A stretch of DNA of 64,000 nt from Clostridiaceae bacterium. Lineage in GTDB: Bacteria > Bacillota > Clostridia > Lachnospirales > Lachnospiraceae. The stretch spans positions 62,001 to 126,000 of the forward strand of contig CAJTGE010000004.1 of the NCBI GenBank assembly GCA_910575795.1, given 5' to 3'. The notes under the pieces were generated by a model that did not search any database, had not been told where the DNA came from, and was given only the letters and a program-made list of their open reading frames with translations. Numbering within the stretch: position 1 is the stretch's first letter; each line of letters starts with the position of its first letter. The position numbers and the translations under genes were made by a program. Of this stretch, positions 18,053 through 27,254 are shown one piece after another.

Positions 18053-18124
18053 ATGGGAAGAGGAGGAGGGTCAGGAGGTTCCAGATCTGGAGGCTTCAGT
18101 TCCGGCGGGAGCCGGGGGTTTTAG
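18053..18124 (+). CDS. Gly/Ser/Arg-rich micropeptide, 23 residues
   Basis: ATG with ACAGGAGGAATTTTAT upstream encodes MGRGGGSGGSRSGGFSSGGS ending RGF. RGG-like composition suggests RNA or surface adhesion but nothing more can be said. A second well-started frame, ATG 18009 with GGAGGAAAGTCAT, overlaps it and encodes 39 residues (MTTSKKIKKNRRNFIWEEEE...). Confidence 0.4.
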   Translation: MGRGGGSGGSRSGGFSSGGSRGF

Positions 18125-18197
18125 GTAGCCACAGCATCAAAGCGGATCCAGAAAAAATATACATTCCGGATCAGTCTACAGAAGGAGGATTTTTATT

Positions 18198-18979
18198 ATG
18201 GGAGTCACGGGAACTGCAGAGAATTCAGCTTATATCACAGGAACTGTTGCGTCACCTTATTATCTCAGCCGCGCCTCAGAGGACGGGCCCTGCCACAAGG
18301 CCTTCGTTGCTGTCAGGCGTCTCAGCGGGGCAGAGGACGTCATCCCGGTTATCGTGCCGGAGACCTGCCTGTCTGACACGCTTGACGCAACCGGACGTCA
18401 GGTCACAGCAAAGGGGACATTCCAGTCCAAGAGCCGGTATGCGGACGGGAAGCGCCATCTGGACGTGTTCATGTACGCAGATGCGTTCTTCTTTACGGAT
18501 AACAGCTCCTGTACGGCACCATGCGGCAGCGACGGCGGGGGCACGATGAAACGGAAGGGGATGCCGGGAGCAGCAGGGACGCTACGGATACCGATATTAA
18601 CTACTTGGCCCTGGAAGGATTTATCGTAAAGGAACCGATGTTCCGCACAACGCCCAGGGGCAAGAAGATCGCGGATCTCCTGGTCGCCGTCAACAGCCCG
18701 GATCCGAAATGCCCGAACTATATCCCTTGCATCGCGTGGGGGAAGAGTGCTTACCTGGCAGATACGGTGGAACCGGGATACCGCATCCGCCTGGAAGGCA
18801 GGATCCAGAGCCGTGAGTATGAGAAAACCCTGTATGGGGAAAACGGAGAGACGACGGTCCAGAAGCGGGTTGCCTATGAGGTCTCCTGCTCCTCCATAGA
18901 GATCCTGAAAACGGCCGAGGAGATCAGGGAGCGGAACCAGAGGAGGAAAGAAGAGAAGAAAAACGGGAGTGTGACGTAA
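18198..18979 (+). pseudogene. Tandem OB-fold single-strand DNA-binding protein, frameshift in the linker
   Basis: The first OB fold (residues 1-100, AYITGTVASPYYLS to HLDVFMYADAFFF) and the second (NYLALEGFIVKEP, then IPCIAWGKSAYLADTV) are both intact, but the join between them changes frame at a GGGGG run (18537-18541). The linker after the slip is acidic (DETEGDAGSSRDATDTDINY). Without the slip the protein would have about 260 residues. It would coat single strands in plasmid replication. A one-base sequence error would also explain the break. Confidence 0.75.
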
Positions 18980-19055
18980 GCCGCTGGGCCAGAAGTCGAA
19001 AACACGGGCGGCAGAACCGCACAGATGCCGCCAGGAAAGGAGAGGTAATTGGAAA

Positions 19056-19235
19056 ATGAGTATAGTCAGCGGGTTAGTCCAGAAACTGAGAGATCTGGCA
19101 TCAGAGCATTATAAGGATGCAGGCGAGACAGAAAACGTATTGTTTGAGGCTGCCGATGTGATAGAGGAGGCATGCAAAAACTGTTTATGCCCGCCTGCGG
19201 AAGGACAGGAGGAACGCCATGAATGCGCTGGTTAA
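19056..19235 (+). CDS. Small cysteine-containing protein, 59 residues
   Basis: ATG 19056 lies after GGAGAGGTAATTGGAAA. Product begins MSIVSGLVQKLRDLASEHYK and ends with CKNCLC and a His/Cys tail. Its stop overlaps the methylase gene by 17 bp, suggesting coupled translation. Confidence 0.55.
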   Translation: MSIVSGLVQKLRDLASEHYKDAGETENVLFEAADVIEEACKNCLCPPAEGQEERHECAG

Positions 19236-20040
19236 ATATCCGGGTAGCAAATGGCGCCTCGCTCCCTGGATTATCAGCCGGTTCCCAGAGCACCACAGTT
19301 ACCTGGAGCCGTTCTTCGGTTCTGGGGCTGTTCTGTTCAACAAGCCGACAAGCCATATTGAGACGGTGAACGACCTGGACGGGGAAGTTGTCAATTTCTT
19401 CGAATGTATCAAAAAGGATCCAGGGCGTCTGGCGAGAGCCGTCTATCTAACACCATATGCTCGGGAAGTATATGAAAAAGCTCACAGCATGATGCGGGAT
19501 GACGCAGGCTGTACGGATGACCCATTCGAGCGGGCTCTGGCATTTTGTATCCGCTTAAACCAAGGACATGGCTTTCGGGCGACTGGAGAAAAGGTGGGCT
19601 GGAAGAACGACATTCAGGGGAGAGAAAGAGCCTACGCGGTGCGGGACTGGAACCGAATGCCGGACAAAGTCATGCAGGCTGCCGAGCGGTTAAAAGGCGT
19701 GCAGATCGAATGCAGACCGGCGGTGGAACTGATCAAACGGTTCAACTTTCCCAACGTCCTCATCTACGCCGACCCACCGTATGTGCTGGAGACCCGGTAT
19801 GGGAAACAGTATTGTTGTGAGATGATGGACAGGGACCATGAGGAGCTTCTGGATGCCCTGCTGGCGCACAAGGGGCCTGCCATCGTGTCAGGATACCCAA
19901 GCGCCCTGTACGATGACGCGTTGCACGGCTGGAGGCGGGAAGAGACCGTCGGATATACGCAAAGCGGGAATAGGAAAACGGAAGTGTTGTGGATGAATTT
20001 TGAGCCGAAAGAGCGGCAGGAGAGACTGGCATGCCTGTGA
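19219..20040 (+). CDS. Dam-type DNA adenine-N6 methyltransferase (D12 class), 273 residues
   Basis: Uses S-adenosylmethionine to methylate adenine. Motif I is LEPFFGSGAV (about residues 29-38) and motif IV DPPY at 185-188, in the D12 order. YPGSKW near the N-terminus is the usual alpha-Dam opening. ATG follows AGGAGGAACGCC. No restriction partner is nearby, so it is probably an orphan methylase for protection or replication timing. Confidence 0.9.
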   Translation: MNALVKYPGSKWRLAPWIISRFPEHHSYLEPFFGSGAVLFNKPTSHIETVNDLDGEVVNFFECIKKDPGRLARAVYLTPYAREVYEKAHSMMRDDAGCTDDPFERALAFCIRLNQGHGFRATGEKVGWKNDIQGRERAYAVRDWNRMPDKVMQAAERLKGVQIECRPAVELIKRFNFPNVLIYADPPYVLETRYGKQYCCEMMDRDHEELLDALLAHKGPAIVSGYPSALYDDALHGWRREETVGYTQSGNRKTEVLWMNFEPKERQERLACL

Positions 20041-20204
20041 TGCTGTACATCGTCATGCCAAGGCGGCATAAGCAGAATAAAACCAGGCGGAACGTATGGT
20101 TTAGCCTTATACCAGAGTCGGGGAATGGTTTGGTTTGAACGAAGCCGTGTGTGTTCCGCCCCGTTCTACCATCCATTTTTCTGAAAAAAGTACCGAAAAA
20201 ATGC

Positions 20205-20247
20205 TATCTGCAGAAAGTAAGGCTGGAAAATGTGAGCCATACTTTTC
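20205..20247 (+). promoter_or_regulatory. Bipartite element TATCTGCAGAAA / CATACTT
   Basis: Boxes at 20205 and 20238; the second reads CATACTTTTCGTG. It is 79 bp upstream of the 20317 start. Confidence 0.65.
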
Positions 20248-20316
20248 GTGAAAGCATTTGGAAGGACTCTTCGGGGAGGTTTGCCAGGACACGATCAAGA
20301 TAAGGAGGAGAGCACG

Positions 20317-20562
20317 ATGACAGGAAAATATAAGCCCCACATTACCGGCTGCAGCGCCGAGACTTTTCTGAACATGGAAAACGGAAAGATATCCTGCAAG
20401 GGAACGGGGAAGCCAGGTACGGAATGCCCGTACGACAGACCGTGGTTTTGTAAGTGTCCGTACTGTGCGTCCCCCGTCATCACTTCAACACTCCTGAACA
20501 CGAGGCCAAACTGGTGCCCGATCACGGACTCCTGGAATAACAGGGCTAACACACAAAGCTGA
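20317..20562 (+). CDS. Small zinc-binding protein, Lar-like, 81 residues
   Basis: ATG follows AAGGAGGAGAGCACG. Cysteines CKCPYC and a WNNRANT ending echo Lar-family restriction-alleviation proteins (CP-x-C-G ... WNxR), but the finger is not canonical. The link is tentative. Confidence 0.45.
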   Translation: MTGKYKPHITGCSAETFLNMENGKISCKGTGKPGTECPYDRPWFCKCPYCASPVITSTLLNTRPNWCPITDSWNNRANTQS

Positions 20563-20611
20563 CCAAAGCTGGAATGCCAGCAAAAAAAACATCATGACAG
20601 ACAAAAGTTTT

Positions 20612-20642
20612 TTGTGGAAAATCCAGATTCTTGTCCTATAAT
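20612..20642 (+). promoter_or_regulatory. Sigma-A-like promoter in a conserved 31-bp block, copy 1
   Basis: TTGTGG at 20612 and TATAAT at 20637 with GAAAATC and TTGTCC between. The same block recurs at 45673 and 46377. Confidence 0.6.
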
Positions 20643-20808
20643 CCAAGCAGAACAAAAGGAAATTCCGCTTCAAAAAAATATACAAAAGAGGAGTTGGAAC
20701 ACTATGGACGGGGACAGAGCTGCCAGGACATAAGATTAACCAGGAAGCAGGAGCTGTCGGACACCATCCGCACAGCATACAGCCATACATATAAGGAGGA
20801 AATAGAGC

Positions 20809-22389
20809 ATGTTCAATATCAACGATCTGTTCGGAGGCCCTGACAAAGACCTCAAAAAAGTGATAGCCGCAAAAGAGGAGGCTGCCAGTATCTTAAATAC
20901 AACCCCGGAGGCGCTGGATGCTTTCGTAAAAGCTTACGGAAAAGGGGCGCTGGATGACAGTAAGCTGCCGGAAAATCCTATGGATTTAAACGCCAAGCAG
21001 GCGGCAAGGCTGCATAAAGCCATGTCAAAAAACGCCCAGGAAGCTACTGGAGGACAGGGCACGGAAGGCGATGGAAGCGCATGGAAAAATGAACAGGATG
21101 CCAAGGAAGCCTCAAACGCCCTTATAGCGCGGGTCATCGACGAACTTGTCGCACAGACCCGGGTGTACGTCTATGACGGAGATCGGGCGTATACAAAAGA
21201 ACAGCCAAAGCTCACCGATGGCAGTGATGTCACAAAAAAGGAGATCATGATCCTGCCGGAATTAATGAGGCCACAGCTGACCGGAAATCTGATGAAAAAG
21301 GACCTAAACGGGGATGCGTACCCGTTCCTTCTGAGGATGTATAAAAGATCCAGGACGGCGAAAAGAGGAAAGGAGCGGGAACAGGCGTACCATATGTTCC
21401 GTCAGGGGCTGGACATCCAGGATTTGGATCCCATAATGTACGAAATGCTCGGGCAGAACAGGAACTCCATGGGGCACTGGTTCCCCCCGTTAGCGGAAGC
21501 CGCGGGAAGGCAGGATTTCTTCCGGATTCCAAAGACGACGCTGATTCAGGTCCCCATAACGCTTTTGCAGCTGACCAGGCTGGACTACATGTCCTTAACG
21601 TCGGCCACCATGCAGGTGGTGGATGGGTACTGCAGGCAGGTATTCTCTCTGGATCTTTCCAAGGACTATTTCATCCGCACAGGCATGCATTCCTCCAAGT
21701 TCGATTTCCGCAACGCCCATATCCACGGGGAGAAGGAAGTGGCAGAGCTGGGAGAATACCTCTTATACAATCACCACTCTGGTGTCATGATGGCCGGGCC
21801 GTTATGTAGCCCCTGCATTTACGGCATGGCGACCACCCGTGAATGGTGCGTGAGGGAGTACATTGAGGACCGCGATGAGCCGAAGAACCCGGAGATCTAC
21901 AAGGGCCTGCCGCTGCGGACGGAGATCCGCGCCTTCGTGGATATGGATACGGACAGGGTCATCGGCATGGCATCGTACTGGGATCCGGCCACCATGAAGA
22001 AGCGGTTCGGGTATGAGCCGGATGCGGACAGCCCGCACCAGATCCATGACTACATCATCTACAGCATGCACCAGGAAAGGCTCATGGGGCGGTATGAGAA
22101 GTGGAAGGACCGTGTGAAGGAGGAACTGGAGAAGATGCTCCCGGATATCCGCCTCACGGGCCAGTGGTCCATGGACATCATGTTAAATGGCACGGATACG
22201 GAGGGCAGGGAAGAGTTCTGGATCATCGACATGGCCTTGGCCAGGGATTCCGCCTTAAAGGAATATGTCCCGGAAGGGCTGCTTGATGAGGAAGACATGG
22301 ACGGGCAGGACTGGATCCCTGAAACGCTCGGGGGATCACGGCTGTTAGAAGTGGCAGCAGAGGGAGTGGCAAGAGACAGGAAAGTATGA
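20809..22389 (+). CDS. Putative ATP-grasp (D123-like) protein, 526 residues
   Basis: The C-terminal half has REYIED, RTEIRAFVDMDTDRVIGMAS, WSMDIMLNG and FWIIDMALA in the order of the lysine, strand and metal-binding parts of ATP-grasp enzymes such as the D123 family. SSKFDFRNA near residue 300 could be the nucleotide-contact segment. The N-terminal 180 residues are helical and unassigned. Substrate unknown. AAGGAGGAAATAGAGC precedes the ATG. Confidence 0.45.
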   Translation: MFNINDLFGGPDKDLKKVIAAKEEAASILNTTPEALDAFVKAYGKGALDDSKLPENPMDLNAKQAARLHKAMSKNAQEATGGQGTEGDGSAWKNEQDAKEASNALIARVIDELVAQTRVYVYDGDRAYTKEQPKLTDGSDVTKKEIMILPELMRPQLTGNLMKKDLNGDAYPFLLRMYKRSRTAKRGKEREQAYHMFRQGLDIQDLDPIMYEMLGQNRNSMGHWFPPLAEAAGRQDFFRIPKTTLIQVPITLLQLTRLDYMSLTSATMQVVDGYCRQVFSLDLSKDYFIRTGMHSSKFDFRNAHIHGEKEVAELGEYLLYNHHSGVMMAGPLCSPCIYGMATTREWCVREYIEDRDEPKNPEIYKGLPLRTEIRAFVDMDTDRVIGMASYWDPATMKKRFGYEPDADSPHQIHDYIIYSMHQERLMGRYEKWKDRVKEELEKMLPDIRLTGQWSMDIMLNGTDTEGREEFWIIDMALARDSALKEYVPEGLLDEEDMDGQDWIPETLGGSRLLEVAAEGVARDRKV

Positions 22390-22391
22390 TT

Positions 22392-22760
22392 TCTTCAGGA
22401 AGATGATGAAGGTGGGCGACTACTGCTTCAAGGTGCGGACCCTGGTCAAGGATAAGAAAAACTCGGATTCTTCCTGAACGGAGAATTCCGACAACACCTA
22501 CATTTCTGCTGAATATGCCCAGCAGATGAAGGACGGCAGAAAGAAGCAGGATATACAGAACCCCGGCCCAGGGGTGAGCAAGGACGGCGGATAGAGTGGT
22601 ACGGCAATGCAGTCCGGCAGCTCCATGGTAGAGCAGGCAGACTGGCGCCAAAACAAGATCGGCTGGTGGTACGCAACCAACGCCGCCGGGACGGCCTGGT
22701 TTTCCAACTGCTGTCAGTGGCTGGACGAAGAATGCGTATCAATAGCAATACACCAAACAC
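22392..22760 (+). pseudogene. Relic of a choline-binding secreted protein
   Basis: Three short frames in succession read FFRKMMKVGDYCFKVRTL, NTYISAEYAQQMKDGRKKQD and NKIGWWYATNAAGTAWFSNC. The last is a choline-binding repeat. Order and content match the type of protein at 62751-63938. Stops interrupt every frame. Confidence 0.5.
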
Positions 22761-22783
22761 CTTTGTCTGGCATGGTACATTTC

Positions 22784-22796
22784 CATACTTAATATG
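22784..22796 (+). promoter_or_regulatory. CATACTT box
   Basis: CATACTTAATATG, 46 bp before the 22830 micro-frame and 169 bp before the Rpn gene. Confidence 0.5.
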
Positions 22797-22829
22797 AAAA
22801 AAACAAAAGGCATGGAAGGAGAGGAGGAC

Positions 22830-22904
22830 ATGCAAAAATTCCAGAAACAGAAATACAACTACAAAAAAAATAAGGATTGCGGGAAAGCCTGGTTTATTAT
22901 ATAA
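22830..22904 (+). CDS. Possible micropeptide, 24 residues
   Basis: ATG with GGAGAGGAGGAC encodes MQKFQKQKYNYKKNKDCGKA then WFII. A sigma-A promoter lies inside the frame, so it may be a leader peptide or chance. Confidence 0.25.
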   Translation: MQKFQKQKYNYKKNKDCGKAWFII

Positions 22905-22905
22905 T
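22877..22905 (+). promoter_or_regulatory. Sigma-A promoter of the Rpn gene
   Basis: TTGCGG, 17-bp spacer, TATAAT, then AAGGACAGGTATA. A near copy lies at 48616. Confidence 0.7.
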
Positions 22906-22952
22906 AAGGACAGGTATATTTCCGCACAGGAGAAAGGAGTGTATACCTGACA

Positions 22953-23825
22953 ATGGCAACGATCAATGATAAGCACAAAGACCGCCTGTTCAGCTTCCTG
23001 TTTGGACAGAAAGGCAATAAGGAGTGGACACTGAGCCTGTATAATGCGGTGAACCAGACAAACTACACGAACCCGGATGACATTGAGTTTACGACCATAG
23101 AGGATGCTTTGTACATGGGGACGAAGAATGATCTTTCCTTTATGCTCTGCCAGGTCATGAACGTCTACGAACAGCAGAGCACATACAACCCGAACATGCC
23201 GGTACGCCAGCTGATGTACACAGCAAAGCTGTATGACAAGTATATCAAGCTGAAAGGAGATAACCTCTATGGGAAGAAGCTGCTGACCCTGCCAGTCCCC
23301 AAACTGGTGACTTTTTATAACGGGACAGAAGGAGAGGACAGCCAGATCCTGAGGCTGAGTGATGCGTTTCCCGAAGAGGCAAAGGACATGGAATCCGACA
23401 TTGAGGTAAGGGTCCGGATGATCAACATCAACTACGGGAAGAACAAAAGCCTGCTGGATGCCTGCAGGCCGTTAAAGGAGTATGCGTGGCTGATCGAACA
23501 GATCCAGAAGAATCGGAAACATATGGCGATCGGGGATGCGGTTGACAAGGCGATCGGCGATATGCCGGAGGGCTTTGTGATCAGGCCGTTGCTGATCGGG
23601 CATAAGGCGGAGGTGAAGGATATGTGTATTACGGAATATAATGAGGCGGAAACCATGCAGATGTTCCGCGAGGAGGGCCGTGAAGAGGGCCGCACAGAAG
23701 GTAATATCCTGACATTGTACGATCTGTATTGTGATGATATCATTTCTTTGCAGCAGGCAGCTGCTAAGGCAGAAATGTCTGAAGGAGATTTTCTTAAAAC
23801 AGCGAAGGAACTTAAAAAAACGTAA
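22953..23825 (+). CDS. Rpn family PD-(D/E)XK nuclease / putative transposase, 290 residues
   Basis: Core signatures are DLSFMLCQVMNVYEQQS (about residues 57-73) followed by NPNMPVRQLMYTAKLYDKYI. The C-terminus has the REEGREEGRTEG repeat usual for the family. AGAAAGGAGTGTATACCTGACA precedes the ATG. A C-terminal relic of a close relative lies at 37978. Confidence 0.85.
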   Translation: MATINDKHKDRLFSFLFGQKGNKEWTLSLYNAVNQTNYTNPDDIEFTTIEDALYMGTKNDLSFMLCQVMNVYEQQSTYNPNMPVRQLMYTAKLYDKYIKLKGDNLYGKKLLTLPVPKLVTFYNGTEGEDSQILRLSDAFPEEAKDMESDIEVRVRMININYGKNKSLLDACRPLKEYAWLIEQIQKNRKHMAIGDAVDKAIGDMPEGFVIRPLLIGHKAEVKDMCITEYNEAETMQMFREEGREEGRTEGNILTLYDLYCDDIISLQQAAAKAEMSEGDFLKTAKELKKT

Positions 23826-23831
23826 TTTCTC

Positions 23832-23858
23832 AAAGCCCCGAAAGTTTCGGGGCTTTTG
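23832..23858 (+). terminator. Rho-independent terminator of the Rpn gene
   Basis: AAAGCCCCGAAA/TTTCGGGGCTTT with a 2-base gap, then T. Confidence 0.85.
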
Positions 23859-23876
23859 CTTTGCTTAGAAAAACAC

Positions 23877-23924
23877 TGTCTACAGAAAGTCAGCGAGAAA
23901 AAACTATAAGCCATACTTTCTGTG
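23877..23924 (+). promoter_or_regulatory. Bipartite element TGTCTACAGAAA / CATACTT
   Basis: Boxes at 23877 and 23912; the latter reads CATACTTTCTGTG. It lies 46 bp before the 23958 start. Confidence 0.6.
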
Positions 23925-23957
23925 GATGACCTGAAAGAACATTATGGAGGTAAAAAA

Positions 23958-24206
23958 ATGATCATTCTGAATCTCTTAAAGCTGGCGTTGAGCGTTCTGA
24001 TATGGTCGGCCGTGGCTGGCACCGCACTTGCGCTTGTGTATGTGGCAGGGATTAACGCAGTGATCGCGATACCGTTTGCTCTGATCGCGGCGGTGTATAT
24101 TCGTTCCAGCGAAAAGAAGATCAAGGGGCTGATCGCCAGCATTATCCTGGGATGCATCCTGGCGGCTGCAGTCATATACCTGAAGCAGAACGGGATGCCA
24201 AGATGA
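23958..24206 (+). CDS. Small membrane protein, 82 residues
   Basis: The start at 23958 is chosen for the TATGGAGGTAAAAAA site. Three hydrophobic spans are visible (about 3-22, 28-42, 55-73) with a short basic loop SSEKKIKG. Function unknown. Confidence 0.6.
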   Translation: MIILNLLKLALSVLIWSAVAGTALALVYVAGINAVIAIPFALIAAVYIRSSEKKIKGLIASIILGCILAAAVIYLKQNGMPR

Positions 24207-24233
24207 CGGAAATAACGGAAGGAGGGATTTTCT

Positions 24234-24374
24234 GTGGAGAAGAACTCAATAATTGTTTTCGTGATCGAGAACCTGCAGTCGGCATGGGGATGGGTGTGCA
24301 AGAACCGCCTGGCGGGGCGGGTGATTGACGATATCTTGACCGTCCTGTCCGTCGCAGGGATCCGACGGAAATGA
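24234..24374 (+). CDS. Small protein with a GTG start, 46 residues
   Basis: GTG follows GGAAGGAGGGATTTTCT, a strong site. The product begins MEKNSIIVFVIENLQSAWGW and ends VAGIRRK. It is 27 bp after the membrane protein and before a terminator, so probably the same transcript. Confidence 0.5.
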   Translation: MEKNSIIVFVIENLQSAWGWVCKNRLAGRVIDDILTVLSVAGIRRK

Positions 24375-24394
24375 ACGGGATCGGGCCAGCAAAG

Positions 24395-24434
24395 AGCAGG
24401 GCCGCTGTAGGAGGCGGATCTCCTGCTTTTTTTT
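24395..24434 (+). terminator. Rho-independent terminator
   Basis: AGCAGG/CCTGCT with inner CCGC/GCGG pairing, followed by eight T. Confidence 0.75.
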
Positions 24435-24544
24435 GCCGTCCGGGCAGCGGTTTATCGTTCCCGTTTTGCGGATAAAGGAAATCCGAGCGGACAGGCAGGC
24501 GGCATCAGGGAAGGCAGGCCTCTTATTTTTTGTCCGAAAAATGC

Positions 24545-24590
24545 TATCTGCAGAAAACGGGCCCGAAAAATATAAGCCATACTTCCCGTG
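24545..24590 (+). promoter_or_regulatory. Bipartite element TATCTGCAGAAA / CATACTT
   Basis: Boxes at 24545 and 24578 (CATACTTCCCGTG). The next start with a ribosome site is a 23-codon frame at 24633; the helicase begins at 24854. Confidence 0.6.
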
Positions 24591-24853
24591 AACAGCTTAA
24601 AGACTGCATATATGCACAGAGGAGGGAAAGGGATGCAGAATACAGTACATACACTCATCCACATCGCTCCCCAAAATCAACCTGCCCCAGGATGGTCCGC
24701 TTAGATGCGGACTAAGAAAAAAACAGAGACTGGGCAAGAAAAACAGGAAACGGAAAGGAGGAGACGGAGGATAATAGGGTATAAGGCCACAAAAGGAGTT
24801 TCCCTTATCGGATATCAGAAAACTCACCTTTAACCCCGTCCCCCGCAGAAGAT

Positions 24854-27247
24854 ATGAGGATTAAATTACGGGATTACCAGCAGGAATGCGTCGATCTGAT
24901 CAACGCGAAGGGCCGGGAAGGCAGGCACCTGGTCGCGATGGCGACGGGCCTCGGGAAGACAGCTATTTTTACAAGCATCGACCGGACAGGAAGGACACTG
25001 ATCCTTTCCCACAGGGATGAGCTGGTTCACCAGCCAGAACGCTACTACACGGACTGCAGCTTCGGCGTCGAGAAGGCGGAAGAGCATGCGAATGGGGAGG
25101 ATGTGGTATCCGCAAGCGTCCAGTCCCTCTCCATGGACTCCAGACTTTCCCGGTACGCGGCGGATGCCTTCCATACCATCATCATCGACGAGGCCCACCA
25201 CGCAGCAGCGCCGACCTACAAAAAGATCCTGAAGCATTTCTCCGGTGCAAAGCAGGTGCTGGGCGTCACAGCCACACCGAAGCGCGGGGACGATGTGAGG
25301 CTGACGGACGTGTTCGATGACATCCTGTTCGCCCGGGACCTGCGCTGGGGCATCCGGAACAGCTGGCTCAGCAGCATCCGGTGTGAGCGCGTCGTGGCAC
25401 CGTTTGAACTGCACAGTATCGGGAAGACTGCCGGGGATTTCAATCCAGGTGAGCTGGAAGCGGCTATCGGCGGGGAGACGCTGGCCGTAGCCGCGAAGGC
25501 TTACGTGGAGCGCTGCCATGAGCGCAGGAGACATACCCTCATCTACTGCCTGAGCATCCGGGAGTGCGAGGCTTTGTGCGGGATCATCCGCGGTCTGATG
25601 CCGGAAGGGGAACAGGAGGCTGTGCGGGTGTTGACCGGGAAGACACCGGACGACGAGAGGAAGGCCATTCTCGCTGGCTTCCAGGACGGCAGCATCCGCT
25701 GCATCGTGAACTGCATGGTGCTCACGGAAGGGACAGATCTGCCTGTATGCGATACGGTGATCAATATGCGCCCGACCTGCAACACGACCCTGTACCAGCA
25801 GATGGTGGGCAGGGGAACACGGCTCTATAACGGGAAGGATTATTGCCTCGTCATCGACATCGTGCCAAGCGACGAGCGGAAGATCCGCAACCTATGTACC
25901 GCCCCGACCCTGTTTGGAATCGACCCATCTATGCTTCCAAAGAAGGTTTCGGAGAGGTTTAAGGAAGATGAGGACCTTCTGGAACTGTGTGACGAGATCA
26001 CGGGTACCATTACCGCCGGCACGGACATGGCCAGACAGATGGAGCTGAGTGTTGTCCTGGAGGAAGCGCTTATCCAAGGGCAGACGGACATCATCATGGG
26101 AGGGGACGGGGAGGAACACTCCTATAAAGGGGCAGCGGAACGCATGCAGGCGGCCATAGACCAGAAGCTTGGGGAATCCGGGCTGGATTTCGGCAGGCTG
26201 TATGTGACGGCCATGCCGGACGAGAATCATCGGTTTGTCATCAGGCCCAGCTGGGAAGAAGCCATCTACATCTCCACCCCGGACGTCATGGGGAACGTTA
26301 CAGTGGACTTCCATGTATCCATGAACGTAAAGACAACGGGCAGCTGTGGGAAACAGCATTATATCGCAAATCTGCCTTTTACGGATGCCGTCCGGCTCGC
26401 AAAAGAATACTGTATGCTCTCCCCGGAGTATGGGCGGTATTCCTGGGACAGCGTCCGGCGGAAGGAGTGGATGGCTTCCCCGGCGACCCCGGGCCAGAAA
26501 AGGAAACTGGAAAAATGCTTTAAGAAGTTCGGGTTTGAGAAGGAGGGCCTGGATGCCTTAAATAAACTGGAGGCCAGCACCATGATCGATCAGAAAATGG
26601 ATATGGATCAGAAGGCCGCTTTTGTAAAGGGATTCAAACTCAGCGAGCGCCAGAGACAGTCCACGAAAGACAAAAAGATCCTGAAGTTCCGGGACAGGAA
26701 AGAAAAAGAACAGGAAGGTATTGAGAAGGGCCGGGCGGATTTTCCTGCGTTTTGCGCCATGGTGAAACAGGCATATGGGGAAGTGATGGAACGGCGTGAG
26801 GCAAAGGAGCGTGAGCTGCAGGAGAGGAACAGGCAGGAAGCGGCCGAGATTGGGAGAGGATATTATGAGATGAAGCTGGATCCTGGGGCGCTTTCCGGGA
26901 TGGCAACTGATAAACAGATTTCGTATATCCAGTCCCTCGTGATGGATCTGGCGCGGGCAGGACATCTGATTGCAGGACACATATACCATGACGTCCTCAC
27001 CAGACAGGAAGCGTCCCGTCTGATCGAAGTCTGTATATACCTCTCTGCACGCTCGCCCAGGCCGAAGAATCCGTTCATATACAAAGCCGATGACATCCTG
27101 GGAGGGATCAGGAAGGCGCACCGGGTTATGGAGAAAGGGGAGCCGGGAACGCTCAGACTGTATTTTGTGCAAAAGAACGGGGAAATGCAGGCGGGAGCCA
27201 GGGAGGCGGAAGGAGAGTGGGAGACGGCCTGGGGAGGAGAATTTTAA
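24854..27247 (+). CDS. SF2 DEAH-type helicase, 797 residues
   Basis: ATP-dependent nucleic-acid translocase. Motif I ATGLGKT (about 30-36), motif II DEAH (112-115), motif III TATP, and motif VI QMVGRGTR near 316 are all present. A charged coiled segment (about 600-690) is followed by MATDKQISYIQSLVMDLARA, a C-terminal module seen in phage and plasmid helicases. It is likely to act in replication or repair. No strong ribosome site is visible at the ATG. Confidence 0.85.
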   Translation: MRIKLRDYQQECVDLINAKGREGRHLVAMATGLGKTAIFTSIDRTGRTLILSHRDELVHQPERYYTDCSFGVEKAEEHANGEDVVSASVQSLSMDSRLSRYAADAFHTIIIDEAHHAAAPTYKKILKHFSGAKQVLGVTATPKRGDDVRLTDVFDDILFARDLRWGIRNSWLSSIRCERVVAPFELHSIGKTAGDFNPGELEAAIGGETLAVAAKAYVERCHERRRHTLIYCLSIRECEALCGIIRGLMPEGEQEAVRVLTGKTPDDERKAILAGFQDGSIRCIVNCMVLTEGTDLPVCDTVINMRPTCNTTLYQQMVGRGTRLYNGKDYCLVIDIVPSDERKIRNLCTAPTLFGIDPSMLPKKVSERFKEDEDLLELCDEITGTITAGTDMARQMELSVVLEEALIQGQTDIIMGGDGEEHSYKGAAERMQAAIDQKLGESGLDFGRLYVTAMPDENHRFVIRPSWEEAIYISTPDVMGNVTVDFHVSMNVKTTGSCGKQHYIANLPFTDAVRLAKEYCMLSPEYGRYSWDSVRRKEWMASPATPGQKRKLEKCFKKFGFEKEGLDALNKLEASTMIDQKMDMDQKAAFVKGFKLSERQRQSTKDKKILKFRDRKEKEQEGIEKGRADFPAFCAMVKQAYGEVMERREAKERELQERNRQEAAEIGRGYYEMKLDPGALSGMATDKQISYIQSLVMDLARAGHLIAGHIYHDVLTRQEASRLIEVCIYLSARSPRPKNPFIYKADDILGGIRKAHRVMEKGEPGTLRLYFVQKNGEMQAGAREAEGEWETAWGGEF

Positions 27248-27254
27248 CAGCTCT

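Noticed and set aside
22223-22976. Overlapping minus-strand frames up to 176 codons
   Set aside because: They are antisense to the 20809 gene end and the choline-binding relic, without start sites.
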